A stretch of 64,000 nucleotides of DNA from Stictocephala bisonia (lineage: Eukaryota > Arthropoda > Insecta > Hemiptera > Membracidae): positions 2,083,384-2,147,383 of the forward strand of contig JAQJVL010000123.1 in assembly GCA_035578905.1 (NCBI GenBank), in the 5' to 3' direction. The first letter of the stretch is position 1, and every line of letters begins with the position of its first letter. Of the stretch, positions 49,164-60,358 are shown piece after piece. The notes beneath the pieces are model-generated. The model was not told the origin of the DNA. It made no database searches and saw nothing but the letters and a program-made list of their open reading frames with translations. A program made the position numbers and the translations under genes.

Positions 49164-49875
49164 CAATTAAGTACATTATAAATAAACAAGAGCCTGGTTC
49201 ATTACTAACGTTAAGTAGTTCTCTTATCCTACTAATACATTGTTTGTTGCATCACACAATTTAAATCTAGATCAGCAAGGAGTGATGTAACAAATGATGA
49301 ACCAATGCCTGAGGTTGTTGATGGGCACGAGTGCAGCTAGTGACAGGTTTGCTACATAATGACTGTCAGTATTTCCTTGATCCACATGCGATATAGTTTT
49401 TACGTTAGAACTGTAGAAGCACCAATGAATACAACATCGAAAATTTAACAAATATATGTACTAAACGTTACATTTAGTACATAGTCTCAAGCATAAAATC
49501 TTAAAACAGTCGAGTTCGGTTCGCGGCGTCACTGAAATCATTTTTACTAAAGCAGATGGAGTGGCGGTGGATAGGGTCTGTTATTTAAGTGAATGCACGA
49601 GGAATTGTATTCTTTAGTTTTTATAGAAGATTTTAAGTTTACTTAAAGTTGTATATAATTGATCAATTAAGTATAAAATATTAGTAGTCTGTTTATAGCA
49701 ATAAAATATATTTAGTTTTAATTTTGTTTTAAATTGTAAGGCTTAATGTCATCAATACTCTTTTAGGAAACAAAAGTAAGGTTAATACTAAGAGAGGGCT
49801 TTTTAGTCCTATATTCGCCCTTAGTGCAATTGTTCGTGCAATAAAGCCATTATTGTTACCAAACAACTGGCCAAT
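49164..49875. other. spacer between arrays, nothing recognised
   Basis: No open frame or transposon end seen. Confidence 0.5.
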
Positions 49876-52139
49876 TAATTAAAGTGTAATGTTCAAGATG
49901 TTATCAAGATGGCCGCCTACTTCCTCGATAGTTAGGGAACTCTAGATACTACTTAATTAAAGTGTAATGTTCAAGATGTTATCAACATGGCCGCCTACTT
50001 CCTCGATAGTTAGGGAACTCTAGATACTACTTAATTAAAGTGTAGTGTTCAAGATGTTATCAAGATGGCCGCCTACTTCCTCGATAGTTAGGGAACTCTA
50101 GATACTACTTAATTAAAGTGTAATGTTCAAGATGTTATCAACATGGCCGCCTACTTCCTCGATAGTTAGGGAACTCTAGATACTACTTAATTAAAGTGTA
50201 GTGTTCAAGATGTTATCAAGATGGCCGCCTACTTCCTCGATAGTTAGGGAACTCTAGATACTACTTAATTAAAGTGTAATGTTCAAGATGTTATAAAGAT
50301 GGCCGCCTACTTCCTCGATAGTTAGGGAACTCTAGATACTACTTAATTAAAGTGTAATGTTCAAGATGTTATCAAGATGGCCGCCTACTTCCTCGATAGT
50401 TAGGGAACTCTAGATACTACTTAATTAAAGTGTAATGTTCAAGATGTTATCAACATGGCCGCCTAGTTCCTCGATAGTTAGGGAACTCTAGATACTACTT
50501 AATTAAAGTGTAATGTTCAAGATGTTATCAAGATGGCCGCCTACTTCCTCGATAGTTAGGGAACTCTAGATACTACTTAATTAAAGTGTAATGTTCAAGA
50601 TGTTATCAACATGGCCGCCTACTTCCTCGATAGTTAGGGAACTCTAGATACTACTTAATTAAAGTGTAATGTTCAAGATGTTATCAAGATGGCCGCCTAC
50701 TTCCTCGATAGTTAGGGAACTCTAGATACTACTTAATTAAAGTGTAATATTCAAGATGTTATCAAGATGGCCGCCTACTTCCTCGATAGTTAGGGAACTC
50801 TAGATACTACTTAATTAAAGTGTAATGTTCAAGATGTTATCAAGATGGTCGCCTACTTCCGCGATAGTTAGGGAACTCTAGATACTACTTAATTAAAGTG
50901 TAATGTTCAAGATGTTATCAAGATGGCCGCCTACTTCCTCGATAGTTAGGGAACTCTAGATACTACTTAATTAAAGTGTAATGTTCAAGATGTTATCAAG
51001 ATGGCCGCCTACTTCCTCGACAGTTAGGGAACTATACATACTACTTAATTAAAGTGTAATGTTCAAGATGTTTACAAGATGGCCGCCTACTTCCTCGATA
51101 GTTAGGGAACTCTAGATACTACTTAATTAAAGTGTAATGTTCAAGATTTTATCAAGATGACCGCCTACTTCCTCGATAGTTAGGGAACTCTAGATACTAC
51201 TTAATTAAAGTGTAATGTTCAAGATGTTATCAACATGGCCACCTACTTCCTCGATAGTTAGGGAACTCTAGATACTACTTAATTAAAGTGTAATGTTCAA
51301 GATGTTATCAAGATGGCCGCCTACTTCCTCGATAGTTAGGGAACTCTAGATACTACTTAATTAAAGTGTAATGTTCAAGATGTTATCAAGATGGCCGCCT
51401 ACTTCCTCGATAGTTAGGGAACTCTAGATACTACTTAATTAAAGTGTAATATTCAAGATGTTATCAAGATGGCCGCCTACTTCCTCGATAGTTAGGGAAC
51501 TCTAGATACTACTTAATTAAAGTGTAATGTTCAAGATGTTATCAAGATGGTCGCCTACTTCCGCGATAGTTAGGGAACTCTAGATACTACTTAATTAAAG
51601 TGTAATGTTCAAGATGTTATCAAGATGGCCGCCTACTTCCTCGATAGTTAGGGAACTCTAGATACTACTTAATTAAAGTGTAATGTTCAAGATGTTATCA
51701 AGATGGCCGCCTACTTCCTCGACAGTTAGGGAACTATACATACTACTTAATTAAAGTGTAATGTTCAAGATGTTTACAAGATGGCCGCCTACTTCCTCGA
51801 TAGTTAGGGAACTCTAGATACTACTTAATTAAAGTGTAATGTTCAAGATTTTATCAAGATGACCGCCTACTTCCTCGATAGTTAGGGAACTCTAGATACT
51901 ACTTAATTAAAGTGTAATGTTCAAGATGTTATCAACATGGCCACCTACTTCCTCGATAGTTAGGGAACTCTAGATACTACTTAATTAAAGTGTAATGTTC
52001 AAGATGTTATCAAGATGGCCGCCTACTTCCTCGATAGTTAGGGAACTCTAGATACTACTTAATTAAAGTGTAATGTTCAAGATGTTATCAAGATGGCCGC
52101 CTACTTCCTCGATAGTTAGGGAACTCTAGATACTACTTA
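49876..52139. repeat. 78-bp tandem array, 29 copies, with 9-unit higher-order repeat
   Basis: The unit starts TTAATTAAAGTGTAATGTTC, contains AAGATGGCCGCCTACTTCCT and ends AACTCTAGATACTAC. The period is exactly 78. In the first 11 units AAGATGG and AACATGG versions partly alternate. Diagnostic variants (GGTCGCC..CCGCG, CGACAG..ATACATAC, GTTTACAAG, GATTTTATC..GACCGCC, CATGGCCACC) occur in the same order twice, each pair 702 bases (9 x 78) apart. The last 18 units are therefore two copies of one 9-unit block. Confidence 0.98.
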
Positions 52140-52617
52140 ATCTGTCTTAGAAGGGATTTTCCTGGAATAACACTAATTTGAGGGTATTTTCTCATTCCAC
52201 CTTTTTGAAGAAGAATTTAAAAATATAGCATTCCACTATGAACTACATTTTGTAAACAATTTTGGTTTAACTAGTTTCATTTAAATTAACATATTTAATA
52301 CTCAAGTAAATTAATAAAAATATTTATAATTAAGAGTATTTTGTAGTTACGTATAAACTCGTATCTTACCGGATATGTAATTAAATAATGTAGTACGTAA
52401 GAAACTAACAATTGTAAATATTTCAGCCCTTATAAGCGGAACGCGCGGTGTTATGACTAACATTATAATCTCGACAGTGTCAAAGGATTTGTTGTAGTCT
52501 GGTAACTAGGTTTGACTGTGAAATACTACATTTGTTCTGTTTTCAATATTATGTTCATTTAAATACTCAATACTACTTATTTTATTGAGAGTAAATATAA
52601 TACACACGATATCACTA
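52140..52617. other. AT-rich spacer
   Basis: No supported feature; a 61-codon minus-strand frame that starts in the next element and ends here has no motif. Confidence 0.45.
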
Positions 52618-53188
52618 GTGTAAACCGCACCAAAATAGTCCGATGACATTTTAGGCGGTGTTGCCATATCGTTTCTGAGAACCAACCACATGTATCATCT
52701 ATGACAAGTATGCATATGTTCAATACTGTCAATTTAATTGGCTTTTTGTTTACAAACCAACTGTTTGATCATATTCACAGACCTCCAGAACGTAGTAGTA
52801 AAATTAACTATGGTATGTGTTAATTCTGTAATTTTGTATAGCATTATAATAATATAAATATTCTATATTCTGTAAAAAGTACTATTAAATAGTGTTTATC
52901 AAATGAAATAGCTGTTTTTATTCGTAATTATACCAATAAATATATATAAAACCAAAACACGCACACTATAACACAAATGCGGTAACTATTTTATGCGTCA
53001 GACTCGGCAGCGGACGGACGTGTGTCGCAGCGCTCCGTAACATAACCTCAAACGTTACTCATCAACTGTCATCTGTGCTACACTTAGTTGTTATTGTTAG
53101 CTGCTTCATAGTTCAAGCTGAACATATTAGTGATATTATTAATTTGGTGTTTTCCGTGAAAGTTTGTGATTGCGCAACACCAGGAAAA

Positions 53189-54121
53189 ATGACTGATTGT
53201 GGTCGCTGTGTGAGACCGATCCCTAAAACTGGGAAAAATGCTCCTAAGGTGGATTGTGCTGAATGTAAATTGTCATTTCATGGAAAATGTGTCGATCTTA
53301 CACCTGACGACATTCAGTATTACGTCGAGAACAATACCGTATGGAGGTGTGAAGTTTGCGCCAAGGAACGACGTAAGAGCATGGCCCTTGAGTCATCTAT
53401 GACCTCTACCATTACCAATGAGGATGTTTTTAATCTAGTATCGGAATTGAGAAAGGATCTGAGAGGAGTTGAAGCTGGACTGGGCAAATCGATCAACACT
53501 GCCTTTGAAGAGTTAAAGGAGACTAAAGGCCTGGTTAGTAAACAAGGAGAGGAAATGTCAGCACTCTTAGAACTTGTAAACAAACTCTCCACAGAAAACA
53601 CTGCCCTCAGGAATAAGGTCGCTATGCTCGAGAGCCGTATGGACGACATCGAACAGTATTCCAGGAGGGATACTATCGAGATACACGGTATCCCGGCTGA
53701 TAGAGGAGAACAGATCGTCGAGGTGGTGAAAACAGTGGGGCGAGCCTTGGACCTGACGATAGATGAAAATATGATCAGTGCTTGCCATAGACTGCGAAAC
53801 AGGGAAGGATCTGGCAAGCCCCCTGGAATTATAGTGAAGATGACCCGACGCATGGATGCTGAGGCTGTCCTCCAAAAAAGGCGAGTGAAGCGTAATTTAA
53901 ATACGCACGATATAGGCCTAACTGCAAGTCCTGCGATGCCTATATATATTAATGAAAGCCTGAGCCCTGGACGACGCCGACTTCTGAACGCAGCCCGGGA
54001 AAAGAAAAGTGAAAAACATTACACGTATCTATGGATCAGAGGAGGCAAGATATTAATGAGGAAGGCGGATGGCGAACCTGTGAAAGTTGTAACTTCGCTG
54101 GCGGACCTGGATAAATTGTGA
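53189..54121 (+). CDS. LINE ORF1 protein (PHD finger, coiled coil, FP25K-like C-terminus)
   Basis: ORF1p binds the element's RNA and accompanies ORF2p to the target. I choose ATG 53189 (MTDCGRCVRP) because the zinc finger starts there; the frame is open to an ATG at 53075, but that extension looks like untranslated leader. Residues 4-60 form a C4HC3 PHD-type finger: CGRC, CAEC, FHGKC, WRCEVC. A helical region follows (LVSELRKDLRGVEAGLGKSI; ENTALRNKVAMLESRMDDIE), a clear coiled coil. RRDTIEIHGIP and CHRLRN belong to the RRM-like/FP25K-type domain common in insect LINE ORF1s. The end (LSPGRRRLLNAARE, YTYLWIRGGKILMRK) matches the FP25K-like tail. The frame is uninterrupted: 310 codons. It stops 88 bases before ORF2. 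Confidence 0.85.
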   Translation: MTDCGRCVRPIPKTGKNAPKVDCAECKLSFHGKCVDLTPDDIQYYVENNTVWRCEVCAKERRKSMALESSMTSTITNEDVFNLVSELRKDLRGVEAGLGKSINTAFEELKETKGLVSKQGEEMSALLELVNKLSTENTALRNKVAMLESRMDDIEQYSRRDTIEIHGIPADRGEQIVEVVKTVGRALDLTIDENMISACHRLRNREGSGKPPGIIVKMTRRMDAEAVLQKRRVKRNLNTHDIGLTASPAMPIYINESLSPGRRRLLNAAREKKSEKHYTYLWIRGGKILMRKADGEPVKVVTSLADLDKL

Positions 54122-54209
54122 ACTACAGTTTGTGGAAATGAGGTTTGAAAATTGTATATTTAGGCTAGTATTAGTTATCAATCCGACACTTTTTTTTTTG
54201 TTGTTGTGA

Positions 54210-57116
54210 AATATTAATAACACTAATAGTATAGTAGTTTTAAATCAAAATATTAGAAGCGTAAGGCAGAATTTCAATTTATTTTTAAGTGAATTAGAAT
54301 CTGCTCGATTATTTCCTGATATAATAGTTTTAACTGAGACATGGATTAGTAAAGCTGAATTAAATTATTATAAAATTTCTGGCTACAATGCTTTTGCTAA
54401 TTGTAATGAGGAGTACAGGGCGGGAGGTACCATAGTGTACGTCCGCGACTGTTATCAGTGTAGCGGTGTGAGTGAGAGAGATGATATTAGATCAGCTGAT
54501 GTTCTGCAGCTGGACGTCAGAGTCAGTGACCTTGAGCGCTTTACACTGATCGCAGTCTACCGTCTCCACTCTGCCTTGCGCTCCGCATTCATTGATGATA
54601 TTGAGGATGTATTAACGGGTCTAGGAAATCGTAATATTGTATTGGTAGGTGATATGAATTTAGATATATTGAGTCAGTCAGCTGAGAGCGATAATTATTT
54701 GAGCCTTTTGAGCAGCAAGGGAATGTTTAATTTAGTTAATGAACCCACTAGAATTATAGGAAATTCGTCTACATGTTTAGATCATGTTTTTGTACGGTTC
54801 TTTAAAAAGGGCAATCTTCAGTTTGACTTCAAAGCTAATGTTTTCCATTATAATTTAACTGATCATTCTACTGTTCTGTTTTCAATTCACTTTTGCAATC
54901 CAATAATTAAAGATACTGAAGAGTACTATAGCCAGATTGATTTGGAAAAACTTATTGCTGAACTTATTAATGTAGATTGGGCTTGTGTATATGAAAAAAA
55001 TACTGTGTCTGATGCTTTCCAATGCTTTATTGATGTGTTAGAATTAAGTATAGGTAAATGCAAGTTTGATGTACGTTCAAATAAAAGTAAACAGGTGCAT
55101 AAATTAAAACCTTGGACTACTGACAGGCTGTCATTTAAGCTTCAAAAGAGAAAAAAAATTTACAAGTTATTGATGAAAAATCCAAATAATGTAAAACTTA
55201 AACAGTATTACACTAATTTTCGAAATCAATTAAATTTAGAATTAAAAAGTTCAAAGGAGTCATTTTTTAGAGATAGGTTTGAGGGTTCGATCAATGATGT
55301 TAAGTCACAATGGAAAATAGTTGACGAACTAATTGGTGAAAATACAAAAAATACTGTAATAAGGGAGGTGGTTGGGGAATCTTGTATTATACACGAACCT
55401 AAACTTATTGCCAATGAATTCAATTCACATTTTTTAAATGCCCCTCGGAAATTGAGAGGTCAAATAGATCAATCGAATCTAGCGCAGCACACGGTTTTCG
55501 ACAACGTATTCAATCAACGCATCAATCTTAAATCTTTTTTTATGCAACCTATTTTAAGTGAGGATGTTTCTTCATTTATTTCTAGTCTGAAAAACAACAA
55601 ATCACCAGGATTTGACAAGTTCAGTTCAACGATGATAAAAAAAATAGCTCCCAGTATTATTCCGATATTAACATATCTCTATAACTTCAGTCTTATGACA
55701 GGGTAATTTCCTAGATGCTTAAAAAGTGCAATAGTAGTTCCAATCTTCAAACGTGGGGACCCTACACAGCCAAACTGTTACCGTCCAATTTCTTTGCTCT
55801 CAGTTTTTTCAAAAATATTGGAAAAGGTTGTTAAAAAGCAGTTACTTTCATTTCTTAATAAAAACAAATTCTTTAGTAATAATCAGTTTGGGTTTCGAGA
55901 GGGTATGTCTACTGAGGATGCCTTACTTTCATTCATGGAATCAGTTTACGAGCCAATTAATAATAGTAAAAAGGTATCTGCATTGTTCATTGATATTACA
56001 AAAGCTTTCGACACGATTGATCATGAAATTTTACTTCATAAGTTATGGCTGGCTGGTATTAGAGGTTTACCACTTGACTGGTTTTCTAGTTATCTCATGG
56101 GGAGAGAACAAAGGGTAAACATTGGTGGCGTCATAGGAGATCCAGGGAAAATTGAATTTGGTGTTCCGCAGGGTTCTGTTTTGGGACCAATACTTTTTTT
56201 AATTTATGTCAATGATCTTTGTAATGGTTGTTTTAATGGTAAATTGGTTGCGTTTGCCGATGACACTGCTTTTGTTTATACAAACCATGACTTAAATTCG
56301 CTTTACCAATCAATGTCAAAAGATTTATTTTTCCTAAGGTTATGGTTTGACAAAAACTTTATGATATTAAGCGAAAAAACCAAGTTCATGTTATTCAGTC
56401 TGAGATTCGATTCCAAATTTAATTTCCCACTTAAATTTCATGAAACTAAATGCCTTGTTCCGCTTGTTCCTGATTGTGACTGTTTGGAATTACAGCAAGT
56501 CAATAATATGAAATATTTAGGTTTAATCATTGATTATCAATTGACCTGGAAAAACCATATTTCAAAATTAAAAAAAGAGCTTTATTTCAGTTTGAGAAAG
56601 TTTTACCTATTTAATCAGTTGTGTGGGTCTAACAAAATTTTAGTCAATGTATATCACGCTCTTGTAGGATCCAGGATAAGCTATGGTATCACATGCTGGG
56701 GTGGGACATACAGTACTACCTTATATCCGATAGTAATTTTTCAAAAAAGATTCATCAGACTTATTTCGAAAAAGACAAGGTTTGAACATACTTGGCCACT
56801 GTTTGTTGAGATGAAAATTCTTCCTCTACGGCATTTATACATTTTTAAAGTCCTAAAAATGTTTTACAATAGAAGCTCTGCTTTTTCAATAACAAGACAG
56901 CCTAGTTACAATCTTAGGCGGTACCAAGTCGTTAGTGTGCCTAAATCAAATTTAAATATACATCAAATATTTTACAGTAGTTTTGCACCACGATTATTTA
57001 ACATAATTAGTTATAAAATTGGCGACTTCACAACGCAGAGAGAGTTTTTGAAAAAATTGAAAAAATGGCTTTTTGAACAAGAAGCTGTCGATAAAATATT
57101 AAAAATAGTTAAGTAG
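54210..57116 (+). pseudogene. LINE ORF2: endonuclease and reverse transcriptase, one premature stop
   Basis: ORF2p nicks the target and reverse-transcribes the RNA. One frame runs from 54210 to 57116 (968 codons) interrupted only by TAA at 55704-55706, in the usual ...LMTGxFP position before the reverse transcriptase. Endonuclease blocks: LNQNIRSVR, LTETWIS, GGTIVYVRD, LVGDMNLDIL, STCLDHVFV, NLTDHSTVLF. Reverse transcriptase: VPIFKRGDP, YRPISLLSVFSKILEK, motif A LFIDITKAFDTIDH, B FGVPQGSVLGPILFLIYVND, C AFADDTAF, then MKYLGLIIDYQLTWKNHISK and a conserved C-terminal end. No ATG lies between the upstream TGA (54207) and GTG 54435, inside the endonuclease, so the start is lost or non-AUG. The single nonsense change makes this a recent copy. 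Confidence 0.92.
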
Positions 57117-57655
57117 GTTGAGTCTTGATACATTTTGAATCGCTTGCACTTACTTCTTGCCTGAATTTCCTATGTGTTTTTTGTACATCAATTTGTTTGC
57201 TTATTAGTATTTGTCACTATCTCTTTAGTGTCTTTTTATTTCTTTGAATTGTAAATATAATTACTTGGTATGTTGGTGAAGGAGATTTTTACCATTGAAG
57301 TTACAAAGAAATAATTTCCATTCAATAGCACAGTATGTTTTTTAATCAATTTCTTTTTCATACATAATTTTTAAACTGTGTTACGTTTCGCTGCTAGCCG
57401 TTTCATTCTTTTTGTTTAAAACAAGTGATGGAGATCCCAGTTCAGGCTTTGCCTAGGGGATTCCTATTTATTTTGCCTTATATTTATTTATATTGTTATT
57501 GTGTTAATTTATTCTACCTTTGTTGTTATATTTTGAACTCATGGTATTGTAAAAACTGTGTTGTGTACTTGTATATGAAAATGTACTGTTTTGTACTTGA
57601 TTTTTGGCAAAATAAACATTATTTATTATTATTATTATTATTTGGAAAAGACGTC

Positions 57656-57704
57656 AGGTATCACGACGAGACTGCGCAGTAGACTGTAACGTCATATGGG
57701 TGAA
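57656..57704 (+). repeat. second copy of the 9.7-kb dispersed block
   Basis: AGGTATCACGACGAGACTGC followed by GCAGTAGACTG and TAACGTCATATGGGTGAA mirrors 9710-9757. It begins 14 bases after the LINE tail and so is part of the interrupted host sequence or element. Confidence 0.6.
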
Positions 57705-58339
57705 ATCAGCTGGTTTGTTTATTCTATTAAATACTGGTAACTAAATTCACCAATTACATAGAAGCATTCAGCTGAATAGTTAAGCAAGGTATTTACCACT
57801 TATCATCTGGAATGATAATTATGGGGACTAGAACAGTATTTTTGAGTTTATTTTTGCAATTCGGACATCATTGAAGATGTGCATGATACCTACCGTCTTC
57901 TTTTCTATGTACCGTGGTTTGTAATAATAAATAATAGTTTTTGTTTACTATAACAGATGTTTAGACAAATCATCAATATTTTCAACGAATTTATATTTGA
58001 CAACATTGCCTGACGAGAAGTGAGGAGGGGGGCGTCACATGCCAAAGCTATCGTCGGACTATTTTGGTACGGTTTACACTAGCTCAACAAATGAGCAAGG
58101 GAACCTTAAAGACATGACTAAGGTGTTTTACCATAGTTGTTGATACATTTTGTTAGTTATAATCGTGCGTACATGTTTAATTGTGATTAAATAATTTTAT
58201 GATGCCATTAAGACAGTTAATGTATATTTCTAAGAAATAAATTGTATTCTATTGGTCAAATTATATGTTAAAAGAAGCCTGCTTTTACGGTGTAATCATT
58301 ACCATTAATATAATAATCCAATTAATTGATATAAAGAGC

Positions 58340-58904
58340 GTGCCAAACACGATGCTAACCGCGCTCGATACACCTCGGTCTTCGGCCTCGGCATGTGAAT
58401 ATTAACTACAAATAATAGTAGATTAACTGTATAACGTAAAATCACAATTTTAAATTTATTTACAGTATCTCACTCACTACACGTTGCTATATATTTATTA
58501 GTATAAACACCTAATGGCATTCCTTAGCCTATTTCAAACGTGTTCATTTCATTTGTTTTTATTTAACGTCTGAAAATTAAACTCATAGTATAATATTAAA
58601 AATGCATCAGCTTTGTTATGTGGGATCAATAGTAAAATGTCAAACATACAAAATAAACATGTTTATTTATTTACAAAACAGCTGTTATCAATTTACTAAA
58701 ACCAACTCAATGTTATCCTTATAGAACCAATATTTTATGGGCGTTTTCTTCCCCTTATTAGTACTTTACCAATATGAAAATACTTAAGTTGTCCTATTTA
58801 AGACCTTATGGAACAGTGTACAAAATTTCAGCTCTCTACATACATGAAGAGTTGGAGAATTAGTGATGGGTGAGTGCACCAGGGCTTTGCCTTTTATATA
58901 TAGA
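58340..58904 (-). mobile_element. non-autonomous Helitron copy, minus strand
   Basis: On the minus strand it starts TCTATATATAAAAGGCAAAG and follows the same order of blocks as 23607-24166 (CACTAATTCTCCAACTC, GGTCTTAAATAGGACAACTT, AACATTGAGTTGGTTTTAGT). The 3' end is diverged: GGCCGAGG and CGAGCGCG are present but the terminal stem-loop and CTAG are not recognisable. Confidence 0.7.
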
Positions 58905-59431
58905 GTTAGATAATCTATAACATTGTTTACAATTATCTAGCTGAAATGCGTTGAAATATTTTATGACAATCTGTTGGTGTGGTTATTTTTTACTGTGCAT
59001 ATTTATTTTTTATGCTGGTAAAAAAAATCATTTATCAAAAATATGAATTTAAAGAACCAATACATCTCTTTGGTCGTGAGAATGACGTTTATTAACCAGC
59101 GCAAGTTTAAAATTTGAATTTTGTCGAAACAATGACGTACTTAACTTATTCTGAATAAGGGTCCCCGTATTAGGGCAGTTGGCTTGAATAGCGTTGAAGT
59201 CGTATACAGCGATGCTGTGAGGGACTTTGGTTCAGGAACTGATTTAGTGAGGCTTTAGAGACAAACTTGCTCAGCAACAGACTTCATTATCGAGGTCATC
59301 CAAGTGGAACGAACTAACTCCCAGAGAGACGAACATCCATCAGACTTGTTCCACAACTGTTGGCCTGTTTTTATTTTCTATGTACGAAAACATATGGTAT
59401 TTTACTAACTATGACTATCTTTAAGGGTTGC
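58905..59431. other. unassigned DNA
   Basis: No recognisable gene or repeat; the stretch 59150-59370 is less AT-rich but has no motif. Confidence 0.45.
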
Positions 59432-60358
59432 AGTAACTCAATAACTCAATAACTTGTTTATTTGGCCAAGAGACAATTACATGCATTAGCCATGTCAATA
59501 TAAACTTACATCTAAATATATAAATTATACAGTCGAATGAATCATAAAAAATTTTAATTAACATTAATTAAATTAAATACTTAAAATGTAAAATGAAAGT
59601 TGTCTCTTAGACAGCAAACCCATCAGTGAAACATTCCCGGACACTGTAGTAACATTTCTCAATGAGGACGTTTTTGAGCTGTTTCTTAAACGCTGCAGGG
59701 TTCGCTTCTAGCTTAAGCTTTAAAGGAAGAAGATTATAAAGCTTTATGGCACTATACAAACATTGTTTTTCAAAAAAGGTTTTTGAATGAGCTGGAATTT
59801 TAATGGTGTATGAATGAAGTAAGTAAGTAAGTATAAATGAGATTTTTGACTGTTAAAAAGGTGTAAATTATTTTTAACAAAGGTCAGTGTTTCTAATACG
59901 TAAATTGAGGGAAAAGTTAAAATTCTTGATGAGTGGAATGCGTTTTTGCAAGACTGTCGGTAATCCAAACCATGAATCACTCGAACAGCCTTTTTTTGAA
60001 GACGAAGTACAAACAAAGTTCTTTTGCTTTCACATCCCCATATTGGCACTGCATACACCAAGTGAGGATATAGTGAGCCATAGTAGGCAGTCATCATAAC
60101 ATCAATTCCTGCGATCTTTGAAAGCTGTCGTAATAAAAATACTGAAGAACTCACTCTACTACAGACAATGTCAATAGGGTCATGGAAACAAACATTGTCG
60201 TCTAAGGTTAAGCCTAAAAATTTAGTTTGGTGAGTAGCTTCTAGCTCAACATCGCCCAAAAGTAACTTAAACTGATTTTCCTCATTATTTCTGATTGAAA
60301 AGTTCAAGAAATGAGTTTTTCCTGTATTCAATTTAAGCAAATTTTCATCAAACAAACA
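59432..60358 (-). mobile_element. 5'-truncated LINE, minus strand
   Basis: Only the C-terminal reverse transcriptase part and 3' UTR are present. The 3' end reads AATAAACAAGTTATTGAGTT with a TTGAGTTA-type short repeat. It belongs to the same broad group as the 21.4-kb LINE. Confidence 0.75.
59607..60358 (-). pseudogene. LINE reverse transcriptase C-terminal fragment
   Basis: Starts at FDENLLKLNTGKTHFLNF, the region just after motif C in LINE reverse transcriptases. It continues TKFLGLTLDDNVCFHDPIDI, VMMTAYYGSLYPHLVYAVPI, LRLQKKAVRVIHGLDYRQSC and FPSIYVLETLTFVK. Frame changes near 59760-59830 lead to AIKLYNLLPLKLKLEANPAA and YYSVRECFTDGFAV, ending at a stop at 59607. Catalytic motifs A-C are absent through 5' truncation. 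The thumb region matches the 21.4-kb LINE closely in pattern (TAYYG.IYPHLSYG; ILETCLFFK). Confidence 0.85.

Larger units (their letters stand above)
52960..57642 (+). mobile_element. near full-length two-ORF LINE, about 4.7 kb
   Basis: 5' UTR, ORF1 (53189-54121), ORF2 (54210-57116 with one stop) and a 3' UTR ending in a (TTA)n/(ATT)n tail (57620-57641). The architecture (PHD/coiled-coil/FP25K-like ORF1, apurinic-type endonuclease and reverse transcriptase ORF2, simple-repeat tail) fits the CR1/Jockey group. The 5' limit is estimated and target duplications were not found. Confidence 0.85.
52618..58079. mobile_element. TA-flanked TIR element split by a LINE
   Basis: GTGTAAACCGCACCAAAATA followed by GTCCGATGA (52618-52646) is inverted at 58051-58079 with two changes in 29 positions. 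TA flanks both outer ends (52616-52617 and 58080-58081), the Tc1/mariner duplication. Almost all the interior is the LINE below. Without it the element would be roughly 0.8 kb and non-coding. Confidence 0.6.

Noticed and set aside
53320..53875. Minus-strand open frames of 177 and 102 codons
   Set aside because: They lie opposite the LINE ORF1, whose PHD and coiled-coil features define the true frame.
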